Shown here in pieces: positions 9,859 through 20,242 of a stretch of DNA of 64,000 bases (position 1 is the first letter of the stretch; the number at the start of each line of letters is the position of its first letter). The stretch covers positions 124,001 to 188,000 of the forward strand of contig NZ_CP011477.1 in NCBI RefSeq assembly GCF_001010805.1. Direction: 5' to 3'. The stretch is from Spongiibacter sp. IMCC21906 (GTDB lineage Bacteria; Pseudomonadota; Gammaproteobacteria; Pseudomonadales; Spongiibacteraceae). The position numbers and the translations under genes were made by a program. Under the pieces are notes generated by a model that ran no database searches, was not told the DNA's origin, and saw only the letters and a list, made by a program, of their open reading frames with translations.

Positions 9859-10763
9859 GTGTGGTTAAGCGCAAAAAAGATGTGGTACTGATAGTCGACG
9901 ACTCCCCGGAAACCCTGGGGATGCTTAACGACACCCTGGACGAAGCCGGTGTGACAGTGCTGGTTGCACTCGAAGGTAATCAGGCCCTGACCATCGCCGC
10001 CAACATCACCCCAGATGTAATTTTAATGGATGCGCAAATGCCCGTTATGGATGGCTTTGAAGCCTGTCGGCAAATTAAAGCCAACCGGGATTTAGCCCAC
10101 ATTCCCGTTATTTTTATGACCGGCCTTAGCGATACCGAAAGCATTGTTAAAGGCTTTGAAGCGGGCGGCGTAGACTACATCACCAAGCCCATTCGAGGCG
10201 AAGAACTCATTGCCAGAATGCGCGTGCATCTGAGCAACGCCAGACTCACCCTTAGCGCCAGACTCGCGCTAGACTCGGCAGGACAGTATCTGATTTCCGC
10301 CTCGCCAACCGGCAACTTACTCTGGGCCACCCCGCAAGCCTATCAACTGTTTGAAAACGCCGGGCTGGATGAAGACTGGCTGGCCAGCGAACTCCCCACC
10401 CAGTTACGACAAGTACTTGCGCCCCACTACAACAAAGAAAAAAGTCTCAAGCTAAACGCCGGCAACAAGCCGCTGGAAGTACGCTACATCAGCCAAACCG
10501 AACCCGAAGAATTTTTACTGCAAATCATCGACCTTGAACGACCCAGTGATATTGAAATGCTCCGGGCCGCCCTACCCGTCACCGAGCGAGAAGGTGAAGT
10601 CTTACTGTGGATCGCCAAAGGCAAAACCAATCGGGAAATAGGCACCATCCTCGGCACCAGCCCCCGTACCGTTAACAAACATTTAGAACAATTGTTTAAA
10701 AAACTGTACGTAGAAAATCGTACCGCCGCCGCCATTATTGCCCTCAAACACCTGCAAAACTAA
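9855..10763 (+). CDS. Response regulator, receiver plus LuxR-type HTH
   Basis: Cytoplasmic transcription regulator of 302 residues. The receiver occupies ~8-125 (VLIVDDSPETLG, phosphoacceptor Asp in VILMDAQMPVMDGF, lysine in YITKPIRGEE). A middle region without a recognised fold follows, then a C-terminal LuxR/GerE helix-turn-helix (LPVTEREGEVLLWIAKGKTN ... SPRTVNKHLEQLFKKL). I chose the GTG at 9855, which overlaps the kinase stop as GTGA, indicating translational coupling. A longer ORF upstream runs inside the kinase gene and is rejected. It is almost certainly the output partner of the preceding hybrid kinase, and urtABCD is the most likely target by position. Confidence 0.9.
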   Translation: MSVVKRKKDVVLIVDDSPETLGMLNDTLDEAGVTVLVALEGNQALTIAANITPDVILMDAQMPVMDGFEACRQIKANRDLAHIPVIFMTGLSDTESIVKGFEAGGVDYITKPIRGEELIARMRVHLSNARLTLSARLALDSAGQYLISASPTGNLLWATPQAYQLFENAGLDEDWLASELPTQLRQVLAPHYNKEKSLKLNAGNKPLEVRYISQTEPEEFLLQIIDLERPSDIEMLRAALPVTEREGEVLLWIAKGKTNREIGTILGTSPRTVNKHLEQLFKKLYVENRTAAAIIALKHLQN

Positions 10764-10845
10764 ATGCTTTCCTTAGGCCAATGAATGGAGATTGGCGACA
10801 GTTGCAAGGAAACATATTGTTCGGAGGGTTATGTACTCCGTAACA

Positions 10846-11893
10846 CTGGATACCGGCTCGGAAGCCGGTATGACGGCACGATAGTTGTGACGGTAAACTT
10901 TCGCCATCCCAGACACGCCTGCCTCTCGGCACCCCCACGCCTAGCCTCGCTCGCCATCCCGAACGCGCTCTCCACACTCCGTCATCCCGGACGCGTTCTC
11001 CATACTCCGTCATCCCGGACGCGATAGCGAGCCGGGATCCAGCTGCTCGATGGCATGTTCTACCTCAGGCAGATATTCAATGTACGGTGGTTTACTGGAT
11101 ACCGGCTCGGGGGCCGGTATGACCGAAAAAGCAGCGATACGAACTCCTGCGCAACAACGCGCCCTGCTCACCACAAACTCTCTCATCATCCCAGACGCGC
11201 CTTCCCTCTGGCACCCCCAACACTCCTACCCTCGTCATCCCGGACGCGTTCTCCATACTCCGTCATCCCGGACGCGACAGCGAGCCGGGATCCAGCTGCT
11301 CGGTGGCATGTTCTACCTCAGGCAAATATTCAAAGTGCAGTGGTTTACTGGATACCGGCTCGGGGGCCGGTATGACTACAAAAGGAACACGATGATCAGA
11401 AGGTCTTACAAAGCTTTCGTCATCCAGAGTGTACCCTTCACACTTTGTCTTCCCGGACGCACCCTCCACCATGAAAGCCTTCGCACCTTTACCAAAGCCA
11501 GACTTTGTCACCCCAGACGCCCTCCCCACCTCGTCATCCCGGACGCGTTCTCCATACTCCGTCATCCCGGACGCGACAGCGAGCCGGGATCCAGCTGCTC
11601 GGTGTCATGTATTACCTCAGGCAGATACTCAAAGTGCGATGGTTTACTGGATACCGGCTCGGGGGCCGGTATGACTACAAAAGGAACACGATGAGCAGAA
11701 GGCCTTACAAAACGTTCGTCATCCAAGGTGCACCCTCCACACTTTGTCGTCCCGGATGCACCCTCCACCATGAAAGCCTTCGCACCTTTACCAAAGCCAG
11801 ACTTTGTCACCCCAGACGCCCTCCCCACCTCGTCATCCCGGACGCGTTCTCCATACTCCGTCATCCCGGACGCGATAGCGAGCCGGGATCCAC
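10846..11893 (+). repeat. REPIN-like array 2
   Basis: Array in the same A-spacer-B orientation as array 1. It begins with an orphan B (10846-10877), then A/B pairs with A modules ending near 11043, 11296, 11595 and 11893 (the last without B). Spacers contain TCTACCTCAGGCAGATATTC or variants. A block at about 11385-11600 is repeated almost exactly about 299 bp further on, a recent tandem duplication. A linker with CGAAAAAGCAG...GAACTCCTGCGCAACAACG near 11125 recurs near 16310 and 18800 in other arrays. The remaining 11894-12041 holds only the leader of the next gene. Confidence 0.88.
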
Positions 11894-12041
11894 CTGCTCG
11901 ACGCTCAGTTTTACTGATAGCCTATTTACACATCGGTAGCTTTTATCGTCGCTGGCTAAGCCACGCTGTTATTTTTAAAAAGCAGGACAAATAGATTAGG
12001 CTAGGTTTCACGCCCCCTTACAGCAAGAGGCCAAAAACCAC

Positions 12042-12368
12042 ATGAAATACATCTTCGAAGTGCACATTAAACCCGGTCACAGCGCCGAGGAGTATGCCGA
12101 TGCCTGGGTACGGGCGAGTGAGCTGATCCAACAAGCGCCGGGGGCAAAAGGCACCGAGCTGCATCGTAAAATGGACGACCCCAATGTGTTAATTGCCATC
12201 GCTAGCTGGGAAAGCAAAGCTCAGCGAGATGCCATGGAGAGTCAGCCCAACGAAACGATAAAAGCCATTATCCAAAGTGCGGGGCCCTGCTGTGAAGTTC
12301 ATCCAATTGGTGAATTTGACGAGCCGGAATGGGTCGTGATGCCACCCGGAATGAGCCAATCATCGTGA
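12042..12368 (+). CDS. Antibiotic biosynthesis monooxygenase (ABM)-fold protein
   Basis: Small cytoplasmic protein of 108 residues with the dimeric ferredoxin-like ABM fold: N-terminal strand YIFEVHIKPGHSAEEYADAW, a central GAKGTELHRKMDDPNVLIAIASWES, and the following helix SKAQRDAMES. Proteins of this type oxidise quinol-like substrates without cofactor or serve as uncharacterised dimeric alpha-beta barrel proteins, so the substrate cannot be named. A weak AGAGG site precedes the ATG. It stands alone between a repeat array and the convergent trmB gene. Confidence 0.7.
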   Translation: MKYIFEVHIKPGHSAEEYADAWVRASELIQQAPGAKGTELHRKMDDPNVLIAIASWESKAQRDAMESQPNETIKAIIQSAGPCCEVHPIGEFDEPEWVVMPPGMSQSS

Positions 12369-12375
12369 AACAAGC

Positions 12376-12396
12376 GGTGGGCATACATTACCCACC
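12376..12396. terminator. Hairpin between convergent genes
   Basis: GGTGGG-CATACATTA-CCCACC forms a 6-bp GC-rich stem in the 34-bp gap between the convergent ABM-like gene and trmB. No good T-tract follows on either strand, so this is only a candidate bidirectional terminator. Confidence 0.4.
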
Positions 12397-12402
12397 CTGC
12401 TT

Positions 12403-13101
12403 TCAAGAAACGCGTTCAAACAACAAATCCCACACTCCGTGGCCTAGCCTTTCACCACGTTTTTCAAACTTGGTCACTGGCCGATAATCAGGTCGTGGTG
12501 AAAACGCGCCATCCCCGGCTTGGTTGCTAAAACCCTCGGCACTGCCCATCACCTCCATCATATGTTCAGCGTAATTTTCCCAATCCGTTGCCAAATGCAG
12601 TACGCCGCCGATCTTGAGTTTTTGACGAAGCATTTGCACAAACGGGGACTGTATTAAGCGACGCTTATGATGGCGCTTTTTATGCCACGGATCAGGGAAG
12701 TAGATTTGCACCCGGCTTAAACTGGCATCGGCAATACAACGCTCTAAAACCTCAACAGCGTCATCGCAATAGGCGCGCAGATTTTCCAGTTCCGCCTCAT
12801 CAATCAAATGCATCAACCGACCCACGCCGGGACTGTGCACCTCTACACCAATAAAATCCTGATCTGGAGCCGCAGCAGCCATGGTCGCCAATGAATCGCC
12901 CATGCCAAAGCCGATTTCCAGCGCAACAGGCGCCTCCCGACCAAACACCTGCGAAAAATCCTGCAAGCCATTTTCAAGCAACAAGCCTTTGCTCGGCCAA
13001 TGTAGGTCGTAGGCCCGCTTCTGCCCTTCCGTCATCCGACCGGTACGAAGCACAAAACTGCGGATACGGCGCAGGGGTCGTTCTTGTAGTTGTTCAGTCA
13101 T
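12403..13101 (-). CDS. trmB: tRNA (guanine-N7-)-methyltransferase TrmB
   Basis: SAM-dependent enzyme that methylates G46 in tRNA. The 232-residue protein contains the TrmB hallmarks [19 protein letters not shown] near the N-terminus, the SAM site [12 protein letters not shown], and the catalytic/tRNA-binding block [18 protein letters not shown], then [13 protein letters not shown]. The ATG at 13101 shares one base with the stop codon of the upstream DUF423 gene (TAATG), indicating coupled translation. A longer ORF begins within the upstream gene and is rejected. Confidence 0.96.
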   Translation of the reverse strand: MTEQLQERPLRRIRSFVLRTGRMTEGQKRAYDLHWPSKGLLLENGLQDFSQVFGREAPVALEIGFGMGDSLATMAAAAPDQDFIGVEVHSPGVGRLMHLIDEAELENLRAYCDDAVEVLERCIADASLSRVQIYFPDPWHKKRHHKRRLIQSPFVQMLRQKLKIGGVLHLATDWENYAEHMMEVMGSAEGFSNQAGDGAFSPRPDYRPVTKFEKRGERLGHGVWDLLFERVS

Positions 13102-13478
13102 TAAAATGTCTTCCATGCCGCAACCGCAAGGCAGACCCAAGCCGCCATAAACAACACACCGCCGATGGGTGTTATCGCACCAAGAATACGAATATTGGTC
13201 AGCGCCAGCGCGTACAAGCTGCCACTAAACACCACAATCCCTAAGGCAAACAGCCAAACACAAGCCTTTAACGTAGGATGCTGCACTCCTTGCTGCTGCA
13301 ACAACACCGCCACCCCCAATAATGCGAGCGTGTGAAAAAAGTGGTACTGCACCGCGGTCTGATAAACCGTCATCATCTCAGGGCTGAGCTTGGCCTTAAG
13401 ACCGTGGGCACCAAAAGCCCCTAGCGCAACGGCCAAAAACCCAAAAATGGCGGTAAGAAAAAGGCTAATAGAGGCCAT
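13101..13478 (-). CDS. DUF423 family membrane protein (YgdD-like)
   Basis: Inner-membrane protein of 125 residues with about four hydrophobic helices. It has the conserved DUF423 block [20 protein letters not shown] near the N-terminus and [16 protein letters not shown]. The family has no established function. The ATG at 13478 is preceded by CTGGAATTATC; the upstream in-frame extension lacks a site. It is translationally coupled to trmB. Confidence 0.85.
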   Translation of the reverse strand: MASISLFLTAIFGFLAVALGAFGAHGLKAKLSPEMMTVYQTAVQYHFFHTLALLGVAVLLQQQGVQHPTLKACVWLFALGIVVFSGSLYALALTNIRILGAITPIGGVLFMAAWVCLAVAAWKTF

Positions 13479-13589
13479 GATAATTCCAGTGTTTAAAGCA
13501 AAGGCCGCTATTGTAGACAAAATCGCTTAACCAACCAAAAGTCTTTCTGTAATCACGCATAGAGCAGAGCTGGTATGGAGGGGTAATCT

Positions 13590-14302
13590 CTGGATACCGG
13601 CTCGGAGCCTACGAGTCAGTAGCCAGTATGACGATACGATGGCTGTGAAGATAAATCCTCGTCATCCACGGTGCACTCCCCACACTTTTTCACCCCAGAC
13701 GCGCCCTCCACACTCCGTCATCCCGAACGCGCCCTCCACACCCGTCATCCCGGACGCGATAGCGAGCCGGGATCCAGATACTCGGTGGAATGTATTACCT
13801 CAGGCAGATAGTCAACGTGCAGCGGTCTACTGGATACCGGCTCGGAGGCCGGTATGACGACAAAGGAGCACGATGAGCAGAAGGTCTTACAAAACGTTCG
13901 TCATCCCAGACGCCCCCTCTACACTTTGCCATTCTAGGTGCGCCCTCCACACCCGTCATCCCGGACGCGACAGCGAGCCGGGATCCAGTTTCTCGGTGGA
14001 ATGTCTTACCTCAGGCAGATATTCAAAGTGCGGTGGCTTACTGGATACCGGCTCGGAGGCCGGTATGACTACAAAAAGAACACGATGAGCAGAAAGCCTT
14101 ACAAAACTTTCTGCATCCCAGACACGCCTGCCTCTACACCCCCACGCCTAGCCTCGCTCGCCATCCCGAACACGCTCTCCACACTCCGTCATCCCGGACG
14201 CGACAGCGAGCCGGGATCCAGCTGCTCGGTGGCATGCCTTACCTCAGGCAGATATTCGAAGTGCGGTGGCTTACTGGATACCGGCTCAGGGGCCGGCATG
14301 AC
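13590..14302 (+). repeat. REPIN-like array 3
   Basis: Starts with a B module carrying a partial version of the nested insert (about 13590-13633). Three A-spacer-B units follow, with A modules ending near 13777, 13985 and 14221 and B modules ending near 13860, 14070 and 14302. Linkers share GATGAGCAGAAGGTCTTAC with arrays 2, 4 and 5. The orientation is the same as arrays 1 and 2. The array ends a few bases before the rpoH terminator. The other part of this gap (13479-13589) contains nothing recognisable. Confidence 0.88.
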
Positions 14303-14326
14303 AAGAAACACATTTTCTCCAGACAC

Positions 14327-14348
14327 AAAAAACCCCGCCGCAGCGGGG
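14327..14348 (-). terminator. Rho-independent terminator of rpoH copy 1
   Basis: Read on the minus strand, CCCCGC-TGCG-GCGGGG is followed by TTTTTT. This is a strong intrinsic terminator about 32 bp beyond the stop codon of rpoH copy 1. The same element is present after copy 2. Confidence 0.88.
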
Positions 14349-14380
14349 TCTATACTTTTCCTTCAGAAGTGCAACAGACG

Positions 14381-15232
14381 CTATGCTTCCATTGCCGCCC
14401 GAAGTTTTTTCATTGCCGCTTGCTCTAATTGGCGAATCCGCTCAGCAGATACACCATAGCGGTCAGCCAAGTCATGCAAGGTGGACTTGTTCTCGCCCAG
14501 CCAACGACATTGCAGAATATCCCGGCTCCGCTCATCCAGCTCACTCAAAGCATAGCTAAGCTGCTGATGGTTACTCGCTTCCCAGTCGCTGGATTCCAGC
14601 AGGTCAGCGGGGTCATTACTGCGATCCTCAAGATAATGGACGGGAGCAACCGGACCGGTTTCATCATCCGCATCGGCATCAAAACCAATATCAACCGAGC
14701 TGAGCCGACCTTCCATACGGCGGACTTCAGCCACATCCACACCCAAATCTTCTGCAACAGCTTGGACTTCGCTATTGTTCAACCATGCCAGCTGCTTCTT
14801 AGCGCCGCGTAGATTAAAGAACAACTTACGCTGAGCCTTGGTGGTAGCCACTTTTACGATGCGCCAGTTACGCAGCACATACTCGTGAATCTCGGCTTTA
14901 ATCCAATGCACCGCAAAAGACACCAAACGCACGCCTTTTTCGGGATCAAAGCGTTTAACGGCCTTCATCAGGCCCACATTACCTTCTTGAACCAGATCAG
15001 CCTGAGGCAAGCCATAGCCGTTGTAGCTTTTGGCAATATGCACTACAAAACGCAGATGGGACATAACCAGCTGACGCGCGGACTCTAAGTTGCCTTGGTA
15101 AAACAACTCTTCGGCCAGTTCTTTTTCCCGCTCAGCGGTCAGAACCGGAATACTGCTTACAGATTGAATATATGCAGAGAGGTCACCACCTGGCACAAGC
15201 TGCTGTAGCGGCTGCAGTTGGGTGCTGCTCAT
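14381..15232 (-). CDS. rpoH: RNA polymerase heat-shock sigma factor RpoH, copy 1
   Basis: Sigma-32, which directs RNA polymerase to heat-shock promoters. The protein has 283 residues (E. coli 284) with region 1.2/2 ([38 protein letters not shown]), region 2.4, the RpoH box [13 protein letters not shown], and region 4 ([15 protein letters not shown] ... [18 protein letters not shown]). The ATG at 15232 follows AGGAGG with 7-nt spacing; an in-frame ATG 78 bp upstream overlaps the predicted promoter and is rejected. The protein is identical to copy 2 at 17063-17914, while the DNA differs at about 17 sites by my reading, all synonymous. Copy 1 is farther from ftsX and separated from copy 2 by a REPIN array. 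Confidence 0.95.
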   Translation of the reverse strand: MSSTQLQPLQQLVPGGDLSAYIQSVSSIPVLTAEREKELAEELFYQGNLESARQLVMSHLRFVVHIAKSYNGYGLPQADLVQEGNVGLMKAVKRFDPEKGVRLVSFAVHWIKAEIHEYVLRNWRIVKVATTKAQRKLFFNLRGAKKQLAWLNNSEVQAVAEDLGVDVAEVRRMEGRLSSVDIGFDADADDETGPVAPVHYLEDRSNDPADLLESSDWEASNHQQLSYALSELDERSRDILQCRWLGENKSTLHDLADRYGVSAERIRQLEQAAMKKLRAAMEA

Positions 15233-15281
15233 TGCACATCCTCCTAAATTCGTGTTGTTACCCTTTTCAGGGCGGGCACTT

Positions 15282-15310
15282 ATTAGAGTACCATTTGCCG
15301 CAAAGTTCAA
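15282..15310 (-). promoter_or_regulatory. Predicted sigma-70 promoter of rpoH copy 1
   Basis: On the minus strand, TTGAAC, 17 nt, TCTAAT ends about 50 nt before the rpoH start codon. The same promoter is fully conserved ahead of copy 2, so both copies should be expressed independently of ftsX. Confidence 0.6.
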
Positions 15311-15423
15311 GGGGCACGGGGTTTATGACAGGTAACAACGGATAAAAAAATAACGTATTTTGCCCTTCTGCAACGATCAGAGAATCAGAGCCGATTCAGA
15401 CAGAGTATAAAACCCTTATCATC

Positions 15424-16982
15424 ACGCCCTTCGTCATCCTAGGCGCGTCCTCCACCTCCACACTCTGTCATCCCGGACGCGCCTCCACACCCGTCATCCC
15501 GGACGCGACAGCGAGCCGGGATCCAGCTGCTCGATGGAATGTTTTACCTCAGGCAGATATTCAAAGTGCGGTGGTTTACTGGATACCGGCTCGGAGGCCG
15601 GTATGACAACAAAAGGCAGTAACGAAAAGGCTTACAAGGCTAAAACTTAACCTCTTAAGTTATTCCGATCGCGTCTTCTCTCGTACACTCGCCACCGGAT
15701 ACCATCTCCACTCCTTTCACTTCCCGCGACTAACCTCTTCGTCATCCCCGACGTACCTTCCACACTCCGTCATCCCGGACGCGACAGCGAGCCGGGATCC
15801 AGCTGCTCGGTGGCATGTTTTACCTCAGGCAGATAGTCAACGTGTGGTGGTTTACTGGATACCGGCTCGGAGGCCGGTATGACGACAAAGGAGCACGATG
15901 AGCAGTAGGTCTTGCAAAACTTTCGTCATTCTTGGCGCGCCCTTCAGACTTCGACCCTCTAAGTTCCCTCCACACTCCGTCATCCCGGACGCGACAGCGA
16001 GCCGGGATCCAGCTGCTCGGTGGCATGCCTTACCTCAGACAGATATTCAAAACGTGCGGTGGTTTACTGGATACCGGCTCGGAGGCCGGTATGACGACAA
16101 AGGAGCACGATGAACAGAAGGCCTTACAAAACGTTCGTCACCCAAGATGGACCCTTCACACTTCGATTCCCAAAGCTCCCTCCACACTCCGTCATCCCGG
16201 ACACCACAGCGAGCCGGGATCCAGCTGCTCGGTGGAATGTTTTACTTCAGGCAGATATTCAAAGTGCGGTGGTTTACTGGATACCGGCTCAGAGGCCGGT
16301 ATGACCGAAAAAGCAGTGATGCGAACTCCTGCGCAACAACGACGCCCTTCTCACCACGAACTCGCCCGTCATCCCGGACGCGACAGCGAGCCGGGATCCA
16401 GTTGCTCGGTGGCATGTTTTACCTCAGGCAGATAGTCAAAGTGCGGTGGTTTACTGGATACCGGCTCGAAGGCCGGTATGACGACAAAGGAACACGATGA
16501 GCAGAAGGTCTTACAAAACGTTCGTCACCCAAGATGCACCCTCCACACTTCGTCATCCCAGACCCTCCCTACACACTCTGTTATCCCGGACGTGCCCTCC
16601 ACACCCATCATCCCGGACGCGGCAGCGAGCCGGGATCCAGCTGCTCGGTGGCATGTCTTACCTCAGGCAGATAGTCAAAGTACGGAGGTTTACTGGATAC
16701 CGGCTCGGAGGCCGGTATGACGACAACGGAGCACAATGAGAGAAGGTCTTGCAAAACTTTCGTCATTCTTGGCGCGCCCTTCAGACTTCGACCCCCTAAG
16801 TTCCCTCCACACTTTGTCATCCCAGACGGCGCCCTCCACACCCGTCATCCCGGACGCGGCAGCGAGCCGGGATCCAGCTGCTCGGTGGAATGTCTTGCCT
16901 CAGGTAAATATTCAACGCGCGGTGGTTTACTGGATACCGGCTCGGAGCCTGCCCCGGCCTACGAGCCGGGGACCGGCATGAC
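15424..16982 (+). repeat. REPIN-like array 4, between the two rpoH copies
   Basis: About seven A-spacer-B units in plus orientation, with A modules ending near 15525, 15801, 16012, 16223, 16400, 16639 and 16877. The last B (about 16929-16982) carries the nested GCCTGCCCCGGCCTACGAG insert. The first ~350 bp (15424-15780) recur after rpoH copy 2 at about 18108-18460, so the rpoH duplication includes part of the array. A non-repeat block at about 15640-15730 (TTCCGATCGCGTCTTCTCTC) is shared only with the copy-2 flank. The rest of the inter-rpoH gap, 15311-15423, is the duplicated rpoH leader. Confidence 0.88.
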
Positions 16983-17006
16983 AAGAAACACATTTTCTCC
17001 AGACAC

Positions 17007-17028
17007 AAAAAACCCCGCCGCAGCGGGG
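17007..17028 (-). terminator. Rho-independent terminator of rpoH copy 2
   Basis: Identical stem-loop to that after copy 1: CCCCGC-TGCG-GCGGGG then TTTTTT on the minus strand, about 35 bp beyond the stop codon. Confidence 0.88.
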
Positions 17029-17062
17029 TTCTCTACTTTCCCTTCAGAAGGATAACAGACGC

Positions 17063-17914
17063 TTACGCTTCCATTGCCGCCCGAAGTTTTTTCATTGCCG
17101 CTTGCTCTAATTGGCGAATCCGCTCTGCAGACACACCATAGCGATCAGCCAAGTCATGCAAGGTGGATTTGTTCTCGCCCAGCCAACGACATTGCAGAAT
17201 ATCCCGGCTCCGCTCATCCAACTCACTCAAAGCATAGCTAAGCTGCTGATGGTTACTCGCTTCCCAATCGCTGGATTCCAGCAGGTCAGCGGGGTCATTA
17301 CTGCGATCCTCAAGATAATGGACGGGAGCAACAGGACCGGTTTCATCATCCGCATCGGCATCAAAGCCAATATCAACCGAACTGAGCCGACCTTCCATAC
17401 GGCGGACTTCAGCCACATCCACACCCAAGTCTTCGGCAACAGCTTGAACTTCGCTATTGTTCAACCATGCCAGCTGTTTCTTAGCGCCGCGTAGATTAAA
17501 GAACAACTTACGCTGAGCCTTGGTGGTAGCCACTTTTACGATGCGCCAGTTACGCAGCACATACTCGTGAATCTCGGCTTTAATCCAATGCACCGCAAAA
17601 GACACCAAACGCACGCCTTTTTCGGGATCGAAGCGTTTAACGGCCTTCATCAGGCCCACATTACCTTCTTGAACCAGATCAGCCTGAGGCAAGCCATAAC
17701 CGTTATAGCTTTTGGCGATATGCACTACAAAACGCAGATGGGACATAACCAGCTGACGCGCGGACTCTAAGTTGCCTTGGTAAAACAACTCTTCGGCCAG
17801 TTCTTTTTCCCGCTCAGCGGTCAGAACCGGAATACTGCTTACAGATTGAATATATGCAGAGAGGTCACCACCTGGCACAAGCTGCTGTAGCGGCTGCAGT
17901 TGGGTGCTGCTCAT
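17063..17914 (-). CDS. rpoH: RNA polymerase heat-shock sigma factor RpoH, copy 2
   Basis: Second rpoH gene encoding the same 283-residue protein as copy 1. It has the same AGGAGG ribosome binding site, promoter and terminator. The first half of the gene and the leader are identical to copy 1 at the DNA level. Most of the ~17 silent differences lie in the last ~430 bases, toward the terminator. This copy occupies the canonical position downstream of ftsX and is therefore likely the ancestral one, although a 1.1-kb REPIN array separates them. No amino-acid change between the copies means that both are under purifying selection, the duplication is recent, or gene conversion keeps them alike. Confidence 0.95.
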   Translation of the reverse strand: MSSTQLQPLQQLVPGGDLSAYIQSVSSIPVLTAEREKELAEELFYQGNLESARQLVMSHLRFVVHIAKSYNGYGLPQADLVQEGNVGLMKAVKRFDPEKGVRLVSFAVHWIKAEIHEYVLRNWRIVKVATTKAQRKLFFNLRGAKKQLAWLNNSEVQAVAEDLGVDVAEVRRMEGRLSSVDIGFDADADDETGPVAPVHYLEDRSNDPADLLESSDWEASNHQQLSYALSELDERSRDILQCRWLGENKSTLHDLADRYGVSAERIRQLEQAAMKKLRAAMEA

Positions 17915-17963
17915 TGCACATCCTCCTAAATTCGTGTTGTTACCCTTTTCAGGGCGGGCACTT

Positions 17964-17992
17964 ATTAGAGTACCATTTGCCGCAAAGTTCAA
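17964..17992 (-). promoter_or_regulatory. Predicted sigma-70 promoter of rpoH copy 2
   Basis: TTGAAC, 17 nt, TCTAAT on the minus strand, identical to the promoter ahead of copy 1 and offset by exactly 2682 bp. Confidence 0.6.
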
Positions 17993-18107
17993 GGGGCACG
18001 GGGTTTATGACAGGTAACAACGGATAAAAAAATAACGTATTTTGCCCTTCTGCAACGATCAGAGAATCAGAGCCGATTCAGACAGAGTATAAAACCCTTA
18101 TCATCAC

Positions 18108-19226
18108 GCCCTTCGTCATCCTAGGCGCGTCCTCCACACTCTGTCATCCCGGACGCGCCCCCACACCCGTCATCCCGGACGCGACAGCGAGCCGGGATCC
18201 AGCTGCTCGGTGGCATGTTTTACCTCAGGCAGATATTCAACGCGCGGTGGTTTACTGGATACCGGCTCGGAGGCCGGTATGACAACAAAAGGCAGTAACG
18301 AAAAGGCTTACAAGGCTAAAACTTAATCCCTTAAGTTATTCCGATCGCCTCTTCTCTCGTACACTCGCCACCGGATACCATCTCCACTCCTTTCACTTCC
18401 CGCGACTAGCCTCTTCGTCATCCCCGACGTACCCTCCACACTCCGTCATCCCGGACGCGATAGCGAGCCGGGATCCAGCTGCTCGGTAAAATGTATTACC
18501 TCAGGCAGATATTCAATGTGCGGTGGTGTACTGGATACCGGCTCGGAGGCCGGTATGACGACAAAGGGGCACGATGAACAGAAGGCCTTACATAACTTTC
18601 GTCATCCAAGGTGCACCCTCCACACTTCAATCCTCAAAGCTCCCTCCACACTTTGTCGTCCCAGACGCGTTCTCCACACTCCGTCATCCCGGACGCGACA
18701 GCGAGCCGGGATCCAGCTGCTCGATGGAATGTTTTACCTCAGGCAGATAGTCAATGTGCGGAGGTCTACTGGATACCGGCTCGGAGGCCGGTATGACCGA
18801 AAAAGCAGTGATGCGACCCTGCGCAACAACGACGTCCTTCTCACCACAAACTCGCCCGTCATCCCGGACGCGATATCGAGTCGGGATCCAGTTGCTCGAT
18901 GGAATGTTTTACCTCAGGCAGATAGTCAATGTGCGGAGGCTTACTGGATACCGGCTCGGAGGCCGGTATGACGACAAAGGGGCACGATGAACAGAAGGCC
19001 TTACATAACTTTCGTCATCCAAGGTGCACCCTCCACACTTCAATCCTCAAAGCTCCCTCCACACTTTGTCGTCCCAGACGCGTTCTCCACACTCCGTCAT
19101 CCCGGACGCGACAGCGAGCCGGGATCCAGCTGCTCGGTGGCACGTCTTACCTCAGGCAGATAATCAAAGTGCGGTGGTTTACTGGATACCGGCTCGGGGG
19201 CCGGTATGACGACAAAGGAGCACGAG
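18108..19226 (+). repeat. REPIN-like array 5, between rpoH copy 2 and ftsX
   Basis: Five A-spacer-B units in plus orientation with A modules ending near 18200, 18478, 18717, 18890 (a mutated core, GATATCGAGTCGGG) and 19128. A block at about 18550-18722 is repeated almost exactly at 18963-19135, a recent 413-bp tandem duplication. The last B module ends three bases before the ftsX stop codon. The array separates two genes that are normally co-transcribed in gammaproteobacteria. Confidence 0.88.
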
Positions 19227-19228
19227 GA

Positions 19229-20242
19229 TCAGCGCGGCTCAATCAATTTCAGTTCCCGCCCCACTACCAGCCAGGCGCCGCCCAACCCCAGCAGTGCACC
19301 AAAGGCCCACATCAGGATCGAGTCGATAAACCCTAAACCCAGCAACGAGAATTGGCTGCCATATAACGCACTTAAATGGCTAACCGGGCCAGAGAGCCAA
19401 ACCAGGCTGCCTTGCACTAATATCCACGCCAGTAATCCTCCGCCAAGCCCATACCACAAACCGGTATAAAGGAAGGGGCGCCTGACAAAGGCATTGGTGC
19501 CACCAACCAGCTTTACCACCAAGATCTCAGCCCGGCGGCTTTCAATGGCCAGTTTGATGGTGTTGCCGACAATCAATAACACCCCCATCCCCAGCATCGC
19601 GGCCAGGGCTAAGGTCATTCGACCCAGTAGTTCGGTGATGCTGTTCAGGCGCTGAATCCACTCCATATCCAGCTTGATCAAATCCACCTCGGACAGTTGC
19701 GAAAAGTCTTTCTCTAACGCCGCGACGGCCTCGGCAGAGCTATGATCAAATGTCGGGCTAATAATCAGCACCCCCGGCAAAGGGTTGGCATCCAGCTCAT
19801 CCAACACCTCGCCAAAGCCAGAGCTTTGCCGAAATTCTTCCAACGCCTGCTCGGGCGACACATAATCCACCTTGGCAATGCCCGACTTTGCTGACAAGGT
19901 CTGGGCGAGCTCTTGGGCTTGCGGGCCTGATACCCCGGCTTTTAAAAACAACGACAGCCGTGCCGCCCCTTCCCAGCCACCACTTAGCGCTTCAACATTT
20001 TTCAAGCCAACATGTAGCCCCGCCGGCAACGCCAGTGCAATGGCAATCACCAGCCAAGTCATTAAGGTCGTAGCAGGACGGCCGGTCATGCGTTTAAGGC
20101 TATCTAAAGCTACTTGGCGATGATGACTGCGGTAACTGGCCAGCCGATCTCGCAACCCCTGCTTACGCATCCGCGCACCGGGAGCGTCTCGCCGAGCAGG
20201 CTTAGGCGCGGTTAACGCGCCAAGGCGACGTTTTTTAGTCAT
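19229..20242 (-). CDS. ftsX: Cell division ABC transporter permease-like protein FtsX
   Basis: Inner-membrane subunit of the FtsEX complex, which couples ATP hydrolysis to activation of septal peptidoglycan hydrolases at the divisome. The protein has 337 residues: a basic cytoplasmic N-terminus, TM1 (TTLMTWLVIAIALALPAGL), a periplasmic domain (~100-200) containing LSAKSGIAKVDYVSPEQALE, and three C-terminal membrane segments (FtsX/MacB-type). It overlaps ftsE by 8 bp, so translation is coupled. The downstream end touches a REPIN array. Confidence 0.95.
   Translation of the reverse strand: MTKKRRLGALTAPKPARRDAPGARMRKQGLRDRLASYRSHHRQVALDSLKRMTGRPATTLMTWLVIAIALALPAGLHVGLKNVEALSGGWEGAARLSLFLKAGVSGPQAQELAQTLSAKSGIAKVDYVSPEQALEEFRQSSGFGEVLDELDANPLPGVLIISPTFDHSSAEAVAALEKDFSQLSEVDLIKLDMEWIQRLNSITELLGRMTLALAAMLGMGVLLIVGNTIKLAIESRRAEILVVKLVGGTNAFVRRPFLYTGLWYGLGGGLLAWILVQGSLVWLSGPVSHLSALYGSQFSLLGLGFIDSILMWAFGALLGLGGAWLVVGRELKLIEPR

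Noticed and set aside
15233-15310. 26-residue N-terminal extension of RpoH (both copies)
   Set aside because: It covers the predicted -35/-10 region, while AGGAGG directly precedes the internal ATG and gives a family-length protein.
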